A stretch of 41,967 nucleotides of DNA from Pseudomonadota bacterium (GTDB lineage: Bacteria > Pseudomonadota > Alphaproteobacteria > ATCC43930 > CGMCC-115725), in assembly GCA_021812165.1 (NCBI GenBank), contig JAKAOO010000004.1, positions 1 through 41,967 of the forward strand, written 5' to 3'. Of this stretch, positions 16,596 through 26,727 are shown one piece after another (position 1 is the first letter of the stretch; each line of letters opens with the position of its first letter). Under the pieces are notes generated by a model. That model saw only the letters and a list, made by a program, of their open reading frames with translations, was not told the DNA's origin and made no database searches. The translations under genes and the position numbers were made by a program.

Positions 16596-16962
16596 ACAAA
16601 TCGCCGCGGGGTTGGTCGAGGTCCCCACTCCCTCCGAGCGCTACACCGCGGCCGGCGGGCTTTTGCGCCAGGCGAGAGGGCTCATCGAAGACCCGCGCCA
16701 CTGGATGCGCGGCACCTATTGGTGGTTCCGGGGCCGGCGCTGTGCGGTCGGCGCTGTGCGGGCGGCGGCGAAGCGGATGAGAACCCCGGTTCCCGCTTGG
16801 CTCGCTCATTCTTACCTGATCACCGTCGCCCGCTCGCGCGGCTTCACCAATGTCGAAGCGATGAACGATCGTTCCTCGCACGGGGCCGTGCTGCGGGCTT
16901 TTGACGAAGCGATCGCGCTCGCCGAGACTTCGGCCTTCGTCCGCGTGGAAGAGGCCGCCTGA
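16474..16962 (+). CDS. DUF6197 family protein
   Basis: A 162-residue protein. The central LLRQARGLIEDPRHWMRGTY, a short cysteine-containing GRRCAVGAVRAA, and the C-terminal VEAMNDRSSHGAVLRAFDEA with IALAE give the DUF6197 pattern (ARxLIxDPxxW ... G(R)xCAxGA(L/V)RAA ... FND ... H.xVLxxFDxAI). The function of the family is unknown. The ATG follows GGATAGGAGACGAG. The first 50 residues (MPFDGTGLQAVLPSDTGLFP) are not part of the domain and may be a partner-binding arm. It appears to form a two-gene unit with the YkoP-like gene. Confidence 0.75.
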   Translation: MPFDGTGLQAVLPSDTGLFPVWSRHGLRLWLKASLNRVSREQIAAGLVEVPTPSERYTAAGGLLRQARGLIEDPRHWMRGTYWWFRGRRCAVGAVRAAAKRMRTPVPAWLAHSYLITVARSRGFTNVEAMNDRSSHGAVLRAFDEAIALAETSAFVRVEEAA

Positions 16963-17130
16963 GGGTCTTCGGCGGGCGGAAGGCGTCGTCGGGGGCCGCT
17001 TCGCAAGGGTCAGCCCCTCGCCCGCGGGCGAGAGAGAAGGGAAGGAGCGGGGCGCGGCCTCGGGCTCGACAGCGCTCTCGGAAGGCGGCTAGCATCGCTT
17101 TCCCGTCCCGCCCCGCAAAAGGCCCGCGCG

Positions 17131-17844
17131 ATGACCCGCCATTTCGGCGTCCTCATTCCCTCGACCAACACCATCTGCGAGAGCGAATTCACGCGCCTCT
17201 TGCCGCCCCGATATCAGGCGCATTTCGGGCGACTTCTGACGAGCGCGCCAGGGCAGCCTTTCGCCCCGAGCCGCGAGGAAGACATCGCATGCCAGTCGCG
17301 GCTTCTCGCAACCGCGAAGGTCGAGCTTTTGATCCTCGCGCAAACCTCGGCAAGCCTCTTTGCCGAGGATTACGACAGTGCGGTGACGGGGCGGATGAGC
17401 GAGGCCGCCGGCGTCCCGGCTCTGACCTCGGCGCAGGCTTTGGGCCGCGCCGTGCGGGCATTGGGCGCCCGGCGGATTGCTCTCGTCTCCCCCTATACGG
17501 ACGAGGTCAACGCCCGCGCCGCCCGCTATTTCGCCGCAAAGCACGGCCTCGAAACGCTCTCCAGCGAAGGATTTGCCGCCCGCGACGCGTATGCGATCGG
17601 CGGCCTCGGCCCCGAACACGCGCAAAGGGCGCTTCTCCGCATCGACCGGCCGCTAATCGAGGTCTTTGTCATTCCCGGCGGCAACTTTCCGACGATGGCG
17701 TTTCTCGCGGGCTGGGAAGCCCTGTTCAAAAAGCCGGTCGTCACCACCAATCAGGCCTCGATCTGGGCGATGCTCGTCGCCTTCAAGAGCGGCGAGCGCC
17801 TCTCGGGTCTGGGGCGCCTCCTCGAAGAGATGCCGGCAGGCTGA
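17131..17844 (+). CDS. Asp/Glu racemase-superfamily protein (maleate isomerase / arylmalonate decarboxylase-like) lacking both cysteines
   Basis: A 237-residue protein with the superfamily opening GVLIPSTNTICESEF and, near the C-terminus, a KPVVTTNQASIWAML segment as in maleate isomerase and arylmalonate decarboxylase. In those enzymes one cysteine sits in a (C)TSxS element and the other in SCTNxxT. Here the first site reads ILAQTSASLF (near residue 70) and the second VIPGGNFPTM (near residue 188), so neither cysteine is present. It is therefore unlikely to racemise or isomerise by the known thiol mechanism. It lies 137 bp before a complete Liv-type ABC operon and may act on the imported compound (inference). 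Confidence 0.75.
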   Translation: MTRHFGVLIPSTNTICESEFTRLLPPRYQAHFGRLLTSAPGQPFAPSREEDIACQSRLLATAKVELLILAQTSASLFAEDYDSAVTGRMSEAAGVPALTSAQALGRAVRALGARRIALVSPYTDEVNARAARYFAAKHGLETLSSEGFAARDAYAIGGLGPEHAQRALLRIDRPLIEVFVIPGGNFPTMAFLAGWEALFKKPVVTTNQASIWAMLVAFKSGERLSGLGRLLEEMPAG

Positions 17845-17981
17845 GCCGGGGGCGAGAGGATGGGCCCGATGCGGCAAGCTGTCGCAGGCTAGAGGGCGAG
17901 AGGACGACTTTTTGGCCTGTGCCGGTCAAAAACCCGCGAATACTGTGGCCTACGCGCTAGGGTTTTAAGAAGGGGGAATCC

Positions 17982-19229
17982 ATGTCGAAGCCGTCAAAGA
18001 TCCTTACCAGGCGGACGATCCTCAGGGCGGGCGCCGCCGCCGCTGCCCTGCCGATCGCCGCTCCCTTTATCGTCGAGGCGCGCGGCGAGACCCCGGTCAA
18101 GATCGGCTTTATCGATCCCTTTTCAGGGACTTATGGAGTTCTGGGCGGCTACGAACTGAACGGCGCCCGAATGGCTCTCGCCGAGATCAACAAAAAAGGC
18201 GGAATCCTCGGCCGCCCGGTCGAAATCATCCCCGAGGACGACGCTGCGGATGTCGGCAAGGCGACCGTCAAATTCCACAAGCTCGTCGAGAAGGACAAGG
18301 TCAATTTCATCTCGGGATCGGTCTCTTCCGCCGTCTCCCTGGCGCTCAGCCATGCTGCCAATCTCAAAGGGATCCTCTTTGTGGATACGGGCGGACACGT
18401 CGATTCCGTGACCGGCCAGCACTGCCATTGGACAACCTTCAAGATCTGCTCCGACACCTGGATGCTGGCCAACGCCATCAGCAAGACCCTCATCTCCAAA
18501 TTCGGCAAGCGCTGGTACATCTCGACCCCGGACTACGCGTGGGGGCATTTCCTCGAGGCGGGCTTCGCCGCACTTCTCAAACAGAACGGCGGGACCCTTC
18601 TCGGCAACGCCTTGATGCCCTTGGGCTCGACCGATTTCTCGTCCGTGCTGATCAAGGTTCAGGCGGCAAAGCCGGAAGTCTTTATCGTCCTGCAAGGCGG
18701 CGATGATTTCGTCGATTTGATGAAGCAAGCCACCCAGTTCGGCATGACCAAAAAGATGGCGTTCGGTTACGGCCTGGTCGAGTTCGAGAATTTGGCGGCG
18801 CTTCCGGAAGCGGCGCGAGTCGGCTGGGGCGTCATGGAATGGTGGTGGGATCAACCGAAAAATCCGCACGTCACGGCCTTCGTCGCGAAATACCGCAAGC
18901 TCTATGCAAAGACGCCGAGCGCGCGCAGCTGGTTCGGCTATGTGGCGATGCATACGATCGCCATGGGTGCGGCCAAGGCGAAGAGCCTCAATTCGATCAA
19001 AGTGGCCCATGCGATTGAAGGCATGGAGCTGCCGCCGGAGCTGGCGCTCGGCCCCTACCCGATTTCCTACCGCGCGGGCGATCATCAGATGCTGCTCACC
19101 GAGTTCGTGGGAGAAGTCAGCAGCACCGGGAAATATCCCTATCTCTTCGACGTCAAGGAAACGATCCCGGGAGCGAAGCTCGCGAAATCGCCGGCGGCCA
19201 AAGGGTGCAAGCTGACCTATCCCGCGTGA
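17982..19229 (+). CDS. ABC transporter periplasmic substrate-binding protein, branched-chain amino acid (LivK/HAAT) family
   Basis: A 415-residue protein with a twin-arginine-like signal, LTRRTILRAGAAAAALPIAA, and probable cleavage after VEARG. The mature part begins TPVKIGFIDPFSGTYGVLGG, the standard start of type I periplasmic receptors of the LivJ/LivK family. The substrate may be an amino acid, amide or short carboxylate. The ATG follows GAAGGGGG. Two permeases and two ATPases follow in order, giving a complete importer. A Tat-type signal suggests export after folding; the RRTIL core is a reasonable but not perfect match. Confidence 0.92.
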   Translation: MSKPSKILTRRTILRAGAAAAALPIAAPFIVEARGETPVKIGFIDPFSGTYGVLGGYELNGARMALAEINKKGGILGRPVEIIPEDDAADVGKATVKFHKLVEKDKVNFISGSVSSAVSLALSHAANLKGILFVDTGGHVDSVTGQHCHWTTFKICSDTWMLANAISKTLISKFGKRWYISTPDYAWGHFLEAGFAALLKQNGGTLLGNALMPLGSTDFSSVLIKVQAAKPEVFIVLQGGDDFVDLMKQATQFGMTKKMAFGYGLVEFENLAALPEAARVGWGVMEWWWDQPKNPHVTAFVAKYRKLYAKTPSARSWFGYVAMHTIAMGAAKAKSLNSIKVAHAIEGMELPPELALGPYPISYRAGDHQMLLTEFVGEVSSTGKYPYLFDVKETIPGAKLAKSPAAKGCKLTYPA

Positions 19230-19261
19230 GGCTGTCGGGCGAAGTTCGCCGAGGTTTTGTC

Positions 19262-19283
19262 GGCCGGCTTTCCGTTGCCGGCC
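19262..19283 (+). terminator. Stem-loop after the binding-protein gene (attenuator or mRNA-stability hairpin)
   Basis: GGCCGGC (19262-19268) and GCCGGCC (19277-19283) pair perfectly around an 8-base loop, 32 bp after the binding-protein stop. There is no T run after it, so full termination is unlikely. Such hairpins after binding-protein genes commonly keep that gene's mRNA more abundant than the permease mRNA. Confidence 0.35.
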
Positions 19284-19483
19284 TGGGATGCGGCCTCGCC
19301 GCGACGGTTTCGCTCGCGAAATCGCCGCCGCGCGCGGTCGCCTGCGCCGCAGCCGGAGGTATTCGGGAACGGAAAGCCGTGGTAGAGTGCCGTCAGCGCG
19401 CTCACAAGACGCGATCGCTGGGCTCTGGAGATCAGTGAAAACCGGCCGCGTCGTCGCCTTATCTGAAAAAGGCAAGCAAAAGA

Positions 19484-20353
19484 ATGGAACTCGTATTGTT
19501 TGATGGATTTAACGGGCTCATACAGGGCGCGTTTTACGCTCTGATGGCATTAGGACTCTCTTTGATCATCAGCCTCAATTCGGTGATCAATTTCGCCCAT
19601 GGCGGGTTTATGGTCGTCGGCGCTTACTTGGCGTTTGCTTTGGCCCCTTATCTCGGCTTTTGGGGCGCCTTGATCGCAGGACCCGTACTGACGGGGATCC
19701 TCGGCATTCTCGTCGAGCGCTTTCTCGTGCGCTACCTTTATGCCCGTCCCGACCCCGTATACAGTCTGCTTCTGACATTCGGGCTCGCGCTCATCATCGA
19801 GGATTCGGTTCGCAGCGTCTGGGGGGCCGGGGGCGTGCCTTTCGCGATCCCCTCCTGGCTCGACTCCCCGGTGAGCGAGACCTACTTTTTTATCACCGGC
19901 TACCGGGTTTTTGTGATGAGCGCGATTACCCTCGCCGCAGGCGCTCTTTTCGCCTTTTTGCGCCTCTCGCGCTTCGGCGTCCGCATCCGCGCCGGCATTC
20001 TCGATCTGGAGACCGTTGCCGCTCTCGGGGTCAACGTTTACCTCCTGCGCGCGGTCAATTTCGCGATCGGCATCGCCCTTGCGGGTTTCGCCGGCGTTCT
20101 CGCGGCGGGCGTGTTGCAGCTTTCGCCGACGATGGGCAATGACGTGATCATGGCGACCTTCGTCGCCATCGTCGTCGGCGGCATCGGGAGCCTCTTTGGC
20201 AGCGTGCTCGGCGGCTTGCTGATCGGGCTCGCCGCCGGAGTGACGAGCGCCTATTACCCGGTCGCCAGCGACGTCGTCATTTATGTCATCATGGCCATAG
20301 TGCTGATCGTGCGACCGCGCGGCTTGCTCGGGCAGGAAGGGCTTTTCGAATGA
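19484..20353 (+). CDS. livH: Branched-chain amino acid-type ABC transporter permease LivH
   Basis: A 289-residue inner-membrane protein with eight or so hydrophobic segments. LSLIISLNSVINFAHGGFMV (near residue 26) and the C-terminal FVAIVVGGIGSLFGSVLGGL are the LivH signatures; the second is the coupling region to the ATPase. The start follows AAGGCAAG. The stop overlaps the next permease by four bases (ATGA). It forms the translocation pore with LivM. Confidence 0.93.
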   Translation: MELVLFDGFNGLIQGAFYALMALGLSLIISLNSVINFAHGGFMVVGAYLAFALAPYLGFWGALIAGPVLTGILGILVERFLVRYLYARPDPVYSLLLTFGLALIIEDSVRSVWGAGGVPFAIPSWLDSPVSETYFFITGYRVFVMSAITLAAGALFAFLRLSRFGVRIRAGILDLETVAALGVNVYLLRAVNFAIGIALAGFAGVLAAGVLQLSPTMGNDVIMATFVAIVVGGIGSLFGSVLGGLLIGLAAGVTSAYYPVASDVVIYVIMAIVLIVRPRGLLGQEGLFE

Positions 20354-21290
20354 GGGGGCGCCTTCCCGCGAATGTCATTATCTGGGCCCTGTTGTTGACG
20401 GCGCCCTTCTGGCTGCCGCTCATTGGCGGCTATACGGCGCTTGCAAGCCGCATTCTCATCTTCGCTCTCGGTGCCATGGGCCTCAACCTGCTGCTCGGGT
20501 TCACCGGCATGATGTCGTTCGGCCAGGCCGCGTATTTCGGGCTTGGCGGGTACGGCGCGGGCCTCGCGCTCGTGCATCTGGCGAGCAGCAGCTGGCTTGC
20601 CGTCCTCATCGGCACGCTCGCCGGCGGCGCCGCCGCGCTGCTGATCGGCCCTCTCGTAATGCACCGGCGCGGCATCTATTTCGCGATGATCACCGTCGCG
20701 GTCGGCCAGATCTTCTACTTCATCGCCGAGCGGTGGGACAGTTTCACCGGCGGGCAGGACGGGCTCACCGGCTTCTCGCGCCAGCCGCTCCACTTCAGCG
20801 GCTACGCGATCTCGCTGCGGGACGTGCCGTTTTATTATTTCGTGCTGTTCTTCTTTGCGATCGGCGCCGGCCTCGTCGCCCTCCTCCTCCATTCGCCGCT
20901 CGGCCACACCTTTGTCGCCATTCGCGAAAATCGGCGGCGCGCCACGTTTCTCGGGATCCATGTGGAACGGTACGTGTGGGCATCCTTCGCCATCGCCGGT
21001 CTCATCGGCGGCTTGGCCGGAGCGCTCAACGCTCTCCAGAACAATTTCATCTCTCCCGAAAATCTCTACTGGGTCGAATCCGGGAATTTCGTGATCATAG
21101 CGGTCTTGGGCGGCATGCGGAGCTTCTGGGGGCCGCTCATCGGCTCGATCATCTTTATCGGTGTCCAGGACTATGTAAGTTCCATCTTGCCGAACAATTG
21201 GGAAACAGTCATCGGCGCGTTGTTCATCGTCGTGGTTCTTTTCTTCCCGACAGGCGTTCTCGGGATCATTCGGCGCGGGGTGAGACCCGC

Positions 21291-21294
<4 letters not shown>
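20350..21294 (+). CDS. livM: Branched-chain amino acid-type ABC transporter permease LivM
   Basis: A 314-residue membrane protein of the LivM family. LNLLLGFTGMMSFGQAAYFG (about 48-67) and the C-terminal VIIAVLGGMRSFWGPLIGSI (about 247-266) are the characteristic permease elements. The start overlaps livH by four bases and the stop overlaps livG by four bases, so translation is coupled along the operon. Confidence 0.93.
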
Positions 21295-22036
<742 letters not shown>

Positions 22037-22040
<4 letters not shown>

Positions 22041-22756
22041 GCGCCGTCCTCAGGGCGCAAGACCTCCACACCTACTATGGCAAGAGCCATATCCTCCATG
22101 GCGTCTCGATCGAGGTCGCGGAAGGCGAGCTCGTCACCCTTCTCGGACGCAACGGCGCCGGCAAGACCACCACCCTCAGAAGCCTCGTAGGCCTGACGCC
22201 CGCCCGCCAGGGAAGGGTGGAACTCTTCGGCCATGACACGACGCACTGGCCGGCCCACAAGATCTCGCGCCTCGGGGTCGGTTACGTGCCGGAAGGGCGA
22301 AAGATCTTTTCCAATCTGACGGTTCTCGAAAATCTTTCGGTGCCGGTAAGCCGTCCCGGGCGGTGGACGATCGAGCGCATTTTCGAGCTTTTTCCCAATC
22401 TCGGGGAGCGGCGCAGCAGCTGGGGGCGGCAACTCTCGGGCGGCGAGCAGGAGATGCTGGCGATTGCCCGGGCGCTCTTGATCAACCCGAAACTCCTCCT
22501 TCTCGACGAGCCCTCGCAGGGTTTGGCGCCGCTCCTCGTCCGCGAAGTGTTCCGCACCATCTCGTCGATGCGCAAGGAGGGGATCTCGATCCTTCTCGTC
22601 GAACAGAATGCGCGTTTCGGGCTCGACGTCGCCGATCGCGTCTACGTCATGAACGACGGCGAGGTGGTTCATTCGGGCTGCGCGCGCGAGCTGGCCCAAG
22701 ACGAAGAGCAGGTCCGCGCTTTTGCCGGCGCCGAGTCGCGCGCGGCGGTCGGCTAA
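22037..22756 (+). CDS. livF: Branched-chain amino acid-type ABC transporter ATP-binding protein LivF
   Basis: A 239-residue ATPase starting with GTG inside the livG stop (GTGA). Walker [18 protein letters not shown] is near residues 36-52, the signature is LSGGEQEM, and Walker B is [13 protein letters not shown], all canonical for LivF. The motif [20 protein letters not shown] is typical of the family. It closes the five-gene importer; a 224-bp gap follows before ppc. Confidence 0.94.
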
Positions 22757-22833
22757 AACCTTCTTTTCATCTCTCCGGCGCGTCGCCCGGGATAGCCGGG
22801 GCCTTCGGCGGCTCTGCTGAGATGGCGCTCTTT

Positions 22834-22863
22834 TTGACAGGTTGCGGTCAGGAAAGATCTCTA
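22834..22863 (+). promoter_or_regulatory. Possible promoter for ppc
   Basis: A perfect TTGACA lies at 22834-22839. The -10 region at 17-18 bases spacing (ATCTCT/TCTCTA) is weak. It lies about 120 bp before the ppc ATG in a gap with no gene. I see no better -35 element there. Confidence 0.3.
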
Positions 22864-22980
22864 TCGGGAAGAGCGCTTCGCCCGCGGCCGCAACTTTGCG
22901 GCCGGCGGTCAGGAATGTTTGACGCGAGGTCGATTGCGGGGTCGATCGGGCTCGCCTCGTCGGCGATTGGGAGGTTTTTC

Positions 22981-25905
22981 ATGTCTGCGCCTGCCGCGCG
23001 AGGCCGCCAGAACGGCCGCTCTTCTCATGCTCTCCCGATGGACCCGGTGATGCGCCTTCGCCATGCGGAGGAGGCGAAGGCGAATGGCGCGATCCTCCCG
23101 CGCGTTCTCATCGGCGGCCCGCCTGCGGCCAATTCGCCGCCCGCTCCCCGCGGCCGCACGCAAACGGCGGAAAAGGACCTGCCCTTGCGCGAGGATGTCC
23201 GTCTCCTCGGCCGCGTCCTCGGCGACACGCTGCGCGCCCAGGAAGGCGAGGCGACGTTCGAGGTCATCGAGCGCATCCGCCGCACCGCCCTCAGCTTCCG
23301 CCGCGACGAGGACGCCTCGGCGCGGCAAGCGCTCGAGGTCATCCGCGGCGACCTTTCGTTGCGTCGCGCAACAACGATGATCCGCGCCTTTACCCTCTTT
23401 TCGCATCTGGCGAACATCGCCGAGGATCGGCACCACATCCGCCGCACCCGCGCCCACGCGCTGGCGGCGTCGGGCTCGCGCGAGGGCAGCATCGCCGCGG
23501 CGTTGGAGCGGGCGAGCGCGGCCGGGATGACGCCCTGCGAGCTGCGCCGCTTCTTTGCGGGGGCGCGTGTCGTGCCGGTTCTGACCGCACACCCGACCGA
23601 GGTGCGGCGCAAAAGCGTGATGGATCGCGAGCGCGAGGTCGCGAGCATCCTCGCCCGTCGCGACCGCGCCGCGGCGACTGCGGAAGAAGCGGCCGATCTC
23701 GAAGAGAGCCTGCGCCGCGCCGTGTTGATTTTATGGCAGACGAGCCTGCTGCGCCGCTTTCGGCCGCAGGTCGGCGACGAGGTCGCCAACGGCCTCTCTT
23801 ATTTCGATTACACCTTTTTGCGCGAGCTGCCGCGCTTTTACGTCGATCTCGAAGACCGGCTCGCTGCGCTCGACGAGGGCGCGGAAGGCGGCGAGATCCC
23901 GTCATTCCTGCGCATCGGCAGCTGGATCGGCGGCGATCGCGACGGCAACCCTTATGTCACCGCCGAAGCGCTCGATGACGCCCTCGCGATGCAAAACGCG
24001 CGCGCGATGCGCTTTTATGCCGGGGAGCTCGACCTTCTCGGTTCCGAGCTGTCGCTCGATGGCCGCTTTGCGGCCGTTTCGGACGAGCTGCGCCGGCTTG
24101 CCGAGGCCTCGCCCAAAGACTGCCGTTGCCGCACAAGCGAACCGTATCGGCGCGCGGTCGCGGGCATTGCCGCGCGCCTCGCCGCGACGGCGCGGTCCCC
24201 GGGCGCGCCCTCGGCGGCGCCGGCCGAGGGCGAGGCCGTTCCCTACGCCGATGCCGGCGAGTTGGCGAGCGAACTCGCGGTCGTGCATCGTTCCCTGACC
24301 GCCAACGGTTCCGCCCTCCTCGCGCGCGGGCGGTTGCGCCGTCTGCGCCGGGCGGTCGACGCCTTCGGCTTTCACCTCGCAGCCCTCGATCTGCGGCAGA
24401 ATTCCGACGTGCATGAGCGCACGGTTGCGGAGCTGTTCGAAAAAGCCGTTCCGGGAACCGATTACGCAAGGCTCGACGAAGGCGGGCGGCTTGCCCTCCT
24501 CGCCGCCGAACTCAGGACGGCGCGCCCGCTCTACTCGCCCTTTCTCGCCTACTCGGCCGAAACCAATGCGGAGCTCGCGGTTCTGCGAAGCGCGCGCGAA
24601 GGGCGGCGGCGCTACGGCAAGGCGGCGGTGGCGAATGCCGTGATCTCCAACACGCACAGCGCTTCCGACATCCTCGAAGCCGCCCTCCTTTTGAAGGAGG
24701 TCGGACTGTTGCGGCCCGACGAGACGGGGCCGAGTGTCGCCATCGTGCCGCTTTTCGAGACGATCGCGGATCTGCGCGCCTCGCCGCGAGTCATGGCTGC
24801 GCTCTTCGCACGGCCCGAATACCAGACGCTCATCGCAGAGCAAGGCGGTCGACAGGAGGTCATGCTCGGCTATTCCGACAGCAACAAGGACGGCGGATTT
24901 CTCACCTCGGGGTGGGAGCTTTACAAGGCGGAGGTCGCGCTCGTCGGAGCGTTTCGCCGGCACGGCGTCGGCCTCAGCCTGTTTCATGGCCGCGGCGGTT
25001 CCGTCGGTCGCGGCGGCGGCCCGAGTTATGAGGCGATCCTGGCGCAGCCGGGCGGCGCGGTTCGCGGCAGGATCCGCATCACCGAACAGGGCGAGGTCGT
25101 CGCCAGCAAGTATTCGAACCCCGAATTCGGCCGCCGCAACCTCGAGATCATCGCTGCCGCGACGCTCGAAGCGAGCCTTCTGCGGCCGGACGAGGCCGCG
25201 CCTTGCGCTCTCCATCTCGAAGCCATGGAGGAACTGTCAGAGGCCGCTTATCGCGCCTATCGCGGCCTTGTCTACGAGACCGAGGGCTTCGCGCGCTACT
25301 TCCGCGAGTCGACGGTGGTGGACGAGATCGCCAACCTCAATATCGGCAGCCGACCGGCTTCGCGGCGCCGCTCCTCCCGGATCGAGGACCTGAGGGCGAT
25401 CCCATGGGTCTTCAGCTGGTCCCAGTGCCGTCTCATGCTGCCCGGCTGGTACGGGTTCGGTGCAGCCGTCAAAGCGTGGACCGACGCGCACCCGAGGGAC
25501 GGCCTGGCGACCCTCAAAGCGATGTATCGCGGGTGGCCGTTCTTCCGTGCTTTGCTCTCGAACATGGATATGGTGCTTGCCAAAAGCGACATCGCGATCG
25601 CCTCCCGCTATGCGGAACTCGTTTCCGATGCGGCGCTGCGCGAGGCGGTTTTCGCGCGTCTGCGCGGCGAGTGGCAGGCATCGATCGACGCCCTCTTTCA
25701 GATCACCGGGCAGAAGAGCCTGCTCGAATCCAATCCGCTTCTGTTGCGCTCGATCCGCAACCGCTTCCCCTATCTCGACCCGCTCAACCACATGCAAGTG
25801 GAGCTCTTGAAGCGCTTGCGCGCCGGCGATGCCGGTGAGGCGGTCGTCGAAGCGATCCACCTGACCATCAACGGCATCGCCGCGGGCTTGCGCAACAGCG
25901 GCTAG
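22981..25905 (+). CDS. ppc: Phosphoenolpyruvate carboxylase
   Basis: A 974-residue protein that carboxylates PEP with bicarbonate to oxaloacetate, refilling the TCA cycle. The catalytic histidine is in [13 protein letters not shown] (near residue 203), the flexible loop is [14 protein letters not shown] (near 670), [10 protein letters not shown] is near 630, and the protein ends with [12 protein letters not shown], the conserved PEPC tail. It is about 50-70 residues longer than most bacterial forms because of a Pro/Ala/Arg-rich N-terminus that looks disordered. I chose ATG 22981, which has GGGAGG six bases upstream. An in-frame ATG at 22915 is weaker. PEPC is common in methylotrophs and autotrophs, but it does not prove either lifestyle. 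Confidence 0.96.
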   Translation: MSAPAARGRQNGRSSHALPMDPVMRLRHAEEAKANGAILPRVLIGGPPAANSPPAPRGRTQTAEKDLPLREDVRLLGRVLGDTLRAQEGEATFEVIERIRRTALSFRRDEDASARQALEVIRGDLSLRRATTMIRAFTLFSHLANIAEDRHHIRRTRAHALAASGSREGSIAAALERASAAGMTPCELRRFFAGARVVPVLTAHPTEVRRKSVMDREREVASILARRDRAAATAEEAADLEESLRRAVLILWQTSLLRRFRPQVGDEVANGLSYFDYTFLRELPRFYVDLEDRLAALDEGAEGGEIPSFLRIGSWIGGDRDGNPYVTAEALDDALAMQNARAMRFYAGELDLLGSELSLDGRFAAVSDELRRLAEASPKDCRCRTSEPYRRAVAGIAARLAATARSPGAPSAAPAEGEAVPYADAGELASELAVVHRSLTANGSALLARGRLRRLRRAVDAFGFHLAALDLRQNSDVHERTVAELFEKAVPGTDYARLDEGGRLALLAAELRTARPLYSPFLAYSAETNAELAVLRSAREGRRRYGKAAVANAVISNTHSASDILEAALLLKEVGLLRPDETGPSVAIVPLFETIADLRASPRVMAALFARPEYQTLIAEQGGRQEVMLGYSDSNKDGGFLTSGWELYKAEVALVGAFRRHGVGLSLFHGRGGSVGRGGGPSYEAILAQPGGAVRGRIRITEQGEVVASKYSNPEFGRRNLEIIAAATLEASLLRPDEAAPCALHLEAMEELSEAAYRAYRGLVYETEGFARYFRESTVVDEIANLNIGSRPASRRRSSRIEDLRAIPWVFSWSQCRLMLPGWYGFGAAVKAWTDAHPRDGLATLKAMYRGWPFFRALLSNMDMVLAKSDIAIASRYAELVSDAALREAVFARLRGEWQASIDALFQITGQKSLLESNPLLLRSIRNRFPYLDPLNHMQVELLKRLRAGDAGEAVVEAIHLTINGIAAGLRNSG

Positions 25906-25941
25906 TGGTAAGAGTCTGACGATTGGTACCGCGGCGGATTC

Positions 25942-26084
25942 CGTCGGGATTGCTTCCCCCCGGAACGCCCGCGAGGCCGTCCGGGGGTCGCAATGACACC
26001 GTAGGTCGTTGTCATTGCGAGGAGCCCACGGGTCCGCGTTTCCCGCGGCCCGAGGATAAACTGCGCGACGAAGCAATCCCGACG
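25942..26084. repeat. Nested palindromic intergenic repeat, full-length copy
   Basis: Fifteen-base perfect outer arms, CGTCGGGATTGCTTC (25942-25956) and GAAGCAATCCCGACG (26070-26084), enclose CCCCCGGAACG / CCGGGGGTCG and GTCATTGCGAGGAGCCCACG. It is the same family as 3301-3409 with an extra central part containing CCCACGGGTCCGCG and CCGCGGCCCGAGGATAAACT. It fills most of the gap between ppc and the pterin dehydratase gene. Confidence 0.7.
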
Positions 26085-26226
26085 CGGCAGGCGACAACGG
26101 CTCCATCCGTCTGATTTTGACTACTAGGAGGCGGCGAAAAGGGCTTCGCTCAGAAGAGCGAGCGGCGGCCGCGCGCTCGCGGCCCCGATCGTGCTATGCT
26201 GCACCGGAGTTTCTGGGAGAAAAGCG

Positions 26227-26583
26227 ATGGAGTCGGGGCTTGTCCACAAAAAGTGCACGCCTTGCCGCGGCGGCGTGCCGCCGCTCGGGCCGGAGGAGGC
26301 GGAGAGTTACCGGAAAGCCGCGCCCGAATGGGCGCTTCTCGAAGGCGCGACCCGGATCGAGAGAACCTATCGCCGCAAGAACTTCTCCGAGGCCTTCGAC
26401 TTCGTCGCGCGCGCCGCCGCGCTTGCCGAGGAGGAGGGCCACCACCCCGACATCAGTTTCGGCTGGGGCTATGTGACGGTCTCCCTTCGCACCAAGAAGA
26501 TCAAGGGCCTTCACGAAAACGACTTTATCATGGCCGCAAAGCTCGACCGCATCGCGGCGGAGCCGGAAGAGACACCGCACTGA
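26227..26583 (+). CDS. phhB: Pterin-4a-carbinolamine dehydratase
   Basis: A 118-residue protein of the PCD/DCoH family. The active-site block EEEGHHPDISFGWGYVTVSL (two histidines and the aspartate) is at about 75-94 and is followed by HENDFIMAAKLD. It dehydrates 4a-hydroxytetrahydropterin after aromatic amino acid hydroxylation, or it acts with molybdopterin or pterin systems in bacteria that lack the hydroxylase. The N-terminal KKCTPCRGGVPPL, with a CxxC, is shared with many alphaproteobacterial members. The ATG at 26227 follows GGGAGAAAAG; a further in-frame start lies at 26191. No phenylalanine hydroxylase gene is in the window. Confidence 0.92.
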   Translation: MESGLVHKKCTPCRGGVPPLGPEEAESYRKAAPEWALLEGATRIERTYRRKNFSEAFDFVARAAALAEEEGHHPDISFGWGYVTVSLRTKKIKGLHENDFIMAAKLDRIAAEPEETPH

Positions 26584-26727
26584 GGCGCATTCCCGGCAAG
26601 AGGGGCGCCCGACGACGCTGACGGCCTTCCCCGAGGCCGCGTATCGCGAACGCATCGCCGCGCCTCGCTCCGCTGGCTGCGAACCGCCGCGCAGTCCGGT
26701 GGCCCGCGGGAAGGCGTGAAGGCCGCC

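Noticed and set aside
22363-22980. Long upstream extension of PEP carboxylase
   Set aside because: It overlaps livF in another frame; the ATG at 22981 has a strong ribosome site and gives an acceptable length.
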